This document shows, piece by piece, positions 61,415 through 64,000 of a DNA stretch of 64,000 nucleotides (its first letter is position 1; the number at the start of each line of letters is the position of its first letter). The DNA lies in NCBI GenBank assembly GCA_034666985.1, contig JAXDKS010000016.1, positions 50,574 to 114,573 of the forward strand. Direction: 5' to 3'. The notes beneath the pieces were generated by a model. It did not search any database and had not been told where the DNA came from. It saw nothing but the letters and a program-made list of their open reading frames with translations. Both the position numbers and the translations under genes were made by a program. This DNA comes from DATARR01 sp034666985 (GTDB lineage: Bacteria; Acidobacteriota; Thermoanaerobaculia; Multivoradales; UBA5704).

Positions 61415-62550
61415 GCTCCAGAGGGGCGGCGCTCGCGCTGATGGTGGCAGGGGCCGCGGCCGTGATCACGGGGCTGCGCTCCGACCCCGCCCGCGTGTGG
61501 ACCGACCTGTTGGTGGCCGGCTTCTATTTCCTGGCTCTGGCGCTGGCCGGGCTCGTCTTCCTGGCCATCCAGTATCTGGCGGGGGCGGGATGGTGGACAG
61601 CCGTCCGGCGCGTGCCCGAGGCGCTGATGACTCTGGTGCCGCTGGCGGCCCTGCCCATGCTCGCCGTCTGGCTCGGCCGGCGCGTGCTCTATCCGTGGAC
61701 CCGTCCGGAGGTGATGGCCGCCGAGCCGGCAGTGGCGGCCAAGGCCGCGTATCTCAACGAGCCGTTCTTCCTCATCCGCATGGTCCTGTTCCTGGGCGTC
61801 TGGAGCCTGTTCGCGGTGCTGCTGCGCCGCGCCTCCCTGGCCCAGGACAACCTCCCGGGCCTCGACCATCACCGCCGGATGGTGCGCCTCTCGGCCTTCT
61901 TTATCGTCGTCTTCGCCGTCACCTTCTCGCTCGCGAGCTTCGATTGGCTGATGTCGCTCGATCCCCGATGGACGAGCACCCTGTTCGCCGTCTACGTCTT
62001 CGCGGGCCTGTTCCTGGAGGGGATCGCAGCCGTGGCCTTGATCGTCGTGCGGCTGCGCCGGGCGGGCCCGCTGGCGGGAGCCGTCAACGGCAGCCATCTG
62101 CACGATCTCGGCAAATTCCTCTTCGCCTTCAGCATTTTCTGGGCCTACATCTGGGTTTGCCAGTACCTGCTGATCTGGTATGGAAACCTTTCGGAGGAGA
62201 TCCCCTACTACGTGGTGCGCACGCGGGGGGCGTGGCTGCCATTGTTCGTGCTTACGCCGGTGCTCAACTGGCTGCTGCCGTTCCTCGTCCTGTTGCCGCG
62301 GGCCGCCAAGCGCGATCCGCGGGTGCTGGCCGGAGCCGCCGCGGTGGTCCTCGCGGGGCGCTGGCTCGACCTTTACATGATCGTGGCGCCCGCGGTGCTC
62401 CCAGCGCCGCGGCTGGGAGTGCTCGAGCTGCTGATCACCGCCGGCTATGCCGGCCTCTTCTTCCTCGCCGGCACCCGCATCCTCGGCCGCGCCCCGCTCC
62501 TCGCCCGCAACGATCCCTTCCTGCCGGAGAGCCTGAAGCACCATGCCTGA
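61411..62550 (+). CDS. actF: Alternative complex III subunit ActF (second NrfD-like)
   Basis: 379 residues from GTG overlapping actE (GTGA). About ten helices. Family motifs: NEPFFLIRMVLFLGVWSLFA, FDWLMSLDPRWTSTLFAVYVF, HDLGKFLFAFSIFWAYIWVCQYLLIWYGNL (in part) and EIPYYVVRTRG. It ends the ACIII operon. Confidence 0.92.
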   Translation: MSSRGAALALMVAGAAAVITGLRSDPARVWTDLLVAGFYFLALALAGLVFLAIQYLAGAGWWTAVRRVPEALMTLVPLAALPMLAVWLGRRVLYPWTRPEVMAAEPAVAAKAAYLNEPFFLIRMVLFLGVWSLFAVLLRRASLAQDNLPGLDHHRRMVRLSAFFIVVFAVTFSLASFDWLMSLDPRWTSTLFAVYVFAGLFLEGIAAVALIVVRLRRAGPLAGAVNGSHLHDLGKFLFAFSIFWAYIWVCQYLLIWYGNLSEEIPYYVVRTRGAWLPLFVLTPVLNWLLPFLVLLPRAAKRDPRVLAGAAAVVLAGRWLDLYMIVAPAVLPAPRLGVLELLITAGYAGLFFLAGTRILGRAPLLARNDPFLPESLKHHA

Positions 62551-62643
62551 TGGTCCATAAATGAATCTTTTTGTCCTCGCGTATATACAACGTGGCGGTA
62601 TGATCCTGGGCTGACGTCCAACCTTGCCTGGAAGGAGAAGTTT

Positions 62644-63738
62644 ATGATTTGCAATCCGTTCAGATCGCGCCTGCTGGTCGCCGGGCTGATCGCGGGGGGG
62701 CTTCTGATCAGCGCTCCCCGCCATGCCTGGGCTCAAGGCTGAGTGGCCGCAAGACTCGACGCGCCCGTGCTCGGCGTGCAAGACAGTTACACCGGTCCCA
62801 ACCGCTGGCAGGTCTCGGTGAGCTGGCGGAATCAGCGCTCCCACCGCCATTTCGTGGGCTCCGAGGAGCAGGAGCAACGAGCGGCGGATGGCAGCGAGGT
62901 CGTCAACCGGATCAATCAGGAAGAGATAGGGATCCGCTACAACGCCAGCGACGTCTGGAGCTTCTCGGCCGGCATCCCCTACCTGATCGCCGACCGGTCG
63001 AGCCCGATCCGCAACAGCAGCCGCACCGTCATCGCCCGCAGCGTCGTGCAATCCAACGGCGTCGGCGACATCGTCCTCACCGGCCGGCGTCTGCTCTGGC
63101 ATCCGCGGGATCACCCGGACGGCAATATCTCCCTGGGACTGGGCGTGAAGCTCCCTACCGGCAAGGATGACGTCACCGACGCGCGGACGCAGCTCGTCAA
63201 CGGCCAGTTCGTCCAGACGACCCAGACCGTGGATCAGTCGGTGCAGCCGGGCGACGGCGGCTTCGGCTTCGTCCTCGACTTCCAGGGCTTCCAGCGCATC
63301 GCCCACAGCGGCTTCGGGCTCTACGGCTCGGCCACCTACCTGGTCAATCCCCGCAACAAGAACGGCGTGCCGACCTTCCGCGGCGCTCTCGGCGAAGAGG
63401 TGATGTCGGTCGCCGACCAGTATCTGGCGCGCGTCGGCGGCAGCTACTCCAACCCGAGCTGGAAGGGGTTCGGCGCGAGCCTGGGCGGCCGCCTCGAGGG
63501 CGTGCCGGTCGAGGACCTGATCGGCCGTAGCGACGGCTTCCGGCGGCCGGGCTACGCCGTCTCGGTCGAGCCGGCCCTGAGCTATTCGCGCGGACCGCAC
63601 ACCTTCTCGCTGGCGGTGCCCATCGCCGCCTACCGCAACCGCACGCGCAGCGTCGCGGACCGCCTGGTCCCCGGGCGCCACGGCGACGCCGCCTTCGCCG
63701 ACTACTTCTTCATGTTCGGCTACTGGCGGAAGTACTGA
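62644..63738 (+). pseudogene. Outer membrane beta-barrel protein interrupted by in-frame TGA
   Basis: A signal peptide from ATG at 62644 (GGAAGGAGAAG upstream) ends APRHAWAQG and then meets TGA at 62740-62742. The same frame goes on directly with GTG and a beta-barrel protein of about 331 residues (NRWQVSVSWRNQRSHRHF, SFSAGIPYLIADR, LGLGVKLPTGKDD, GFGASLGGRLEG, ending YFFMFGYWRKY). Barrel strands and terminal aromatic residue are intact. Either a nonsense mutation, a sequencing error, or stop-codon readthrough. Restart at the GTG would give an unexported protein. Confidence 0.7.
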
Positions 63739-63758
63739 GCCAGGATTGATCAGACATC

Positions 63759-63787
63759 GCGGGCGGGGCCTCGACGGCCCCGCCCGC
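63759..63787 (+). terminator. GC-rich terminator-like hairpin
   Basis: GCGGGCGGGGCC and GGCCCCGCCCGC form a perfect 12-bp stem with a 5-nt loop, 20 bp after the barrel gene stop. No T-run. Confidence 0.65.
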
Positions 63788-63800
63788 CGCGGTCCATCCT

Positions 63801-64000
63801 GCGGCATCCCCTTCGAAGTCTCATCCCCGGTTCTCTAGGCGCTAACTTAGCTCCAGCGCTCCCCCGCCCAAGACCCTCATCACCCCGGCCCTCTTCTCCC
63901 GTCCCCTCCCAACCCCCCTCACCGGGAGAAGAGGGAGAAAAGCAAGATCCCCGTAGGGTGCGCTGTGCGCACAAGATCGGTGAAGGTGCGCACAGCGCAC
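63801..64000. repeat. REP-like element, second copy (cut by window end)
   Basis: GCATCCCCTTCGAAGTCTCATCC is the complement of the outer arm found at 43.7 kb. Then come CCCTCTTCTCCC...GGGAGAAGAGGG arms and GTAGGGTGCGCTGTGCGCAC...GTGCGCACAGCGCAC. The same three-layer build as the copy at 43498-43705, more diverged in the outer parts; the outer right arm lies beyond the window. Confidence 0.85.

Noticed and set aside
62571..62604. Promoter TTGTCC/TATGAT before the porin
   Set aside because: Spacing of 22 bp is too long for sigma-70; the A/T-rich pocket probably holds a promoter, but I cannot place it.
62740..62742. Selenocysteine at the TGA of the porin
   Set aside because: The position follows a signal peptide in a barrel protein with no redox role, and I see no SECIS-like hairpin directly downstream.

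Overview
The window is GC-rich, densely coded bacterial DNA. The gene content fits an Acidobacteriota member, possibly Thermoanaerobaculia-like: a large Ser/Thr kinase with a TolB-type propeller, a CRTAC1/ASPIC protein paired with a TPR protein, alternative complex III (ACIII), a caa3-type oxidase, PQQ enzymes, many type II toxin-antitoxin pairs and no tRNA or rRNA. The lineage is inferred from content only.

Layout. 1-11.5 kb: the end of a hybrid histidine kinase, a secreted hydrolase, a leftward BamA-like/DUF4390/NtrY-like/NtrX-like operon, an A/T-richer pair of genes (unknown protein plus Dabb protein), remains of a vapBC module and a VWA/MoxR pair. 11.5-24.8 kb: short genes, an MMPL transporter, a decayed yhcG-type nuclease gene, a wax ester synthase, a double-kinase receptor and a PHP/lamin-tail exoprotein. 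24.8-35.4 kb: an envelope-stress operon behind a sigma-54-type promoter, two DUF427 genes, VapBC-like and TacAT-like modules, EgtB, a nitronate monooxygenase-like protein and a CRTAC1/TPR pair. 35.4-36 kb: two paralogous small secreted Cys proteins.

36.2-48.5 kb is one long rightward unit. It holds a lanthanide-type PQQ alcohol dehydrogenase (XoxF-like) with its XoxJ-like and cytochrome c partners, directly continued by caa3 oxidase subunits II, I and III, CtaG, a further cytochrome c, a fused PQQ-associated binding-protein/beta-propeller protein and a TonB-dependent receptor. This suggests periplasmic alcohol oxidation wired to a dedicated terminal oxidase. 50.4-62.6 kb holds a pentaheme cytochrome (leftward) and, divergently, a diheme cytochrome plus a complete ACIII operon whose first subunit is a NarI-like/pentaheme fusion. 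ACIII would pass quinol electrons to the caa3 oxidase. The window ends with a porin interrupted by an in-frame TGA and a REP-like repeat.

The most unusual features are: (i) a family of large imperfect inverted repeats built from GGAC words spaced about 9 bp, which sit between genes and also inside coding sequence, where they supply signal-peptide residues or an interdomain linker at a gene-fusion point; (ii) an oxidase subunit I lacking both the D-channel Asp and the K-channel Lys; (iii) the NarI-ActA fusion retaining ligands for only one heme b; (iv) a 19-unit 21-bp palindromic minisatellite; (v) a REP-like element that carries the ribosome site and start codon of ctaG; (vi) the porin with a stop exactly after its signal peptide.
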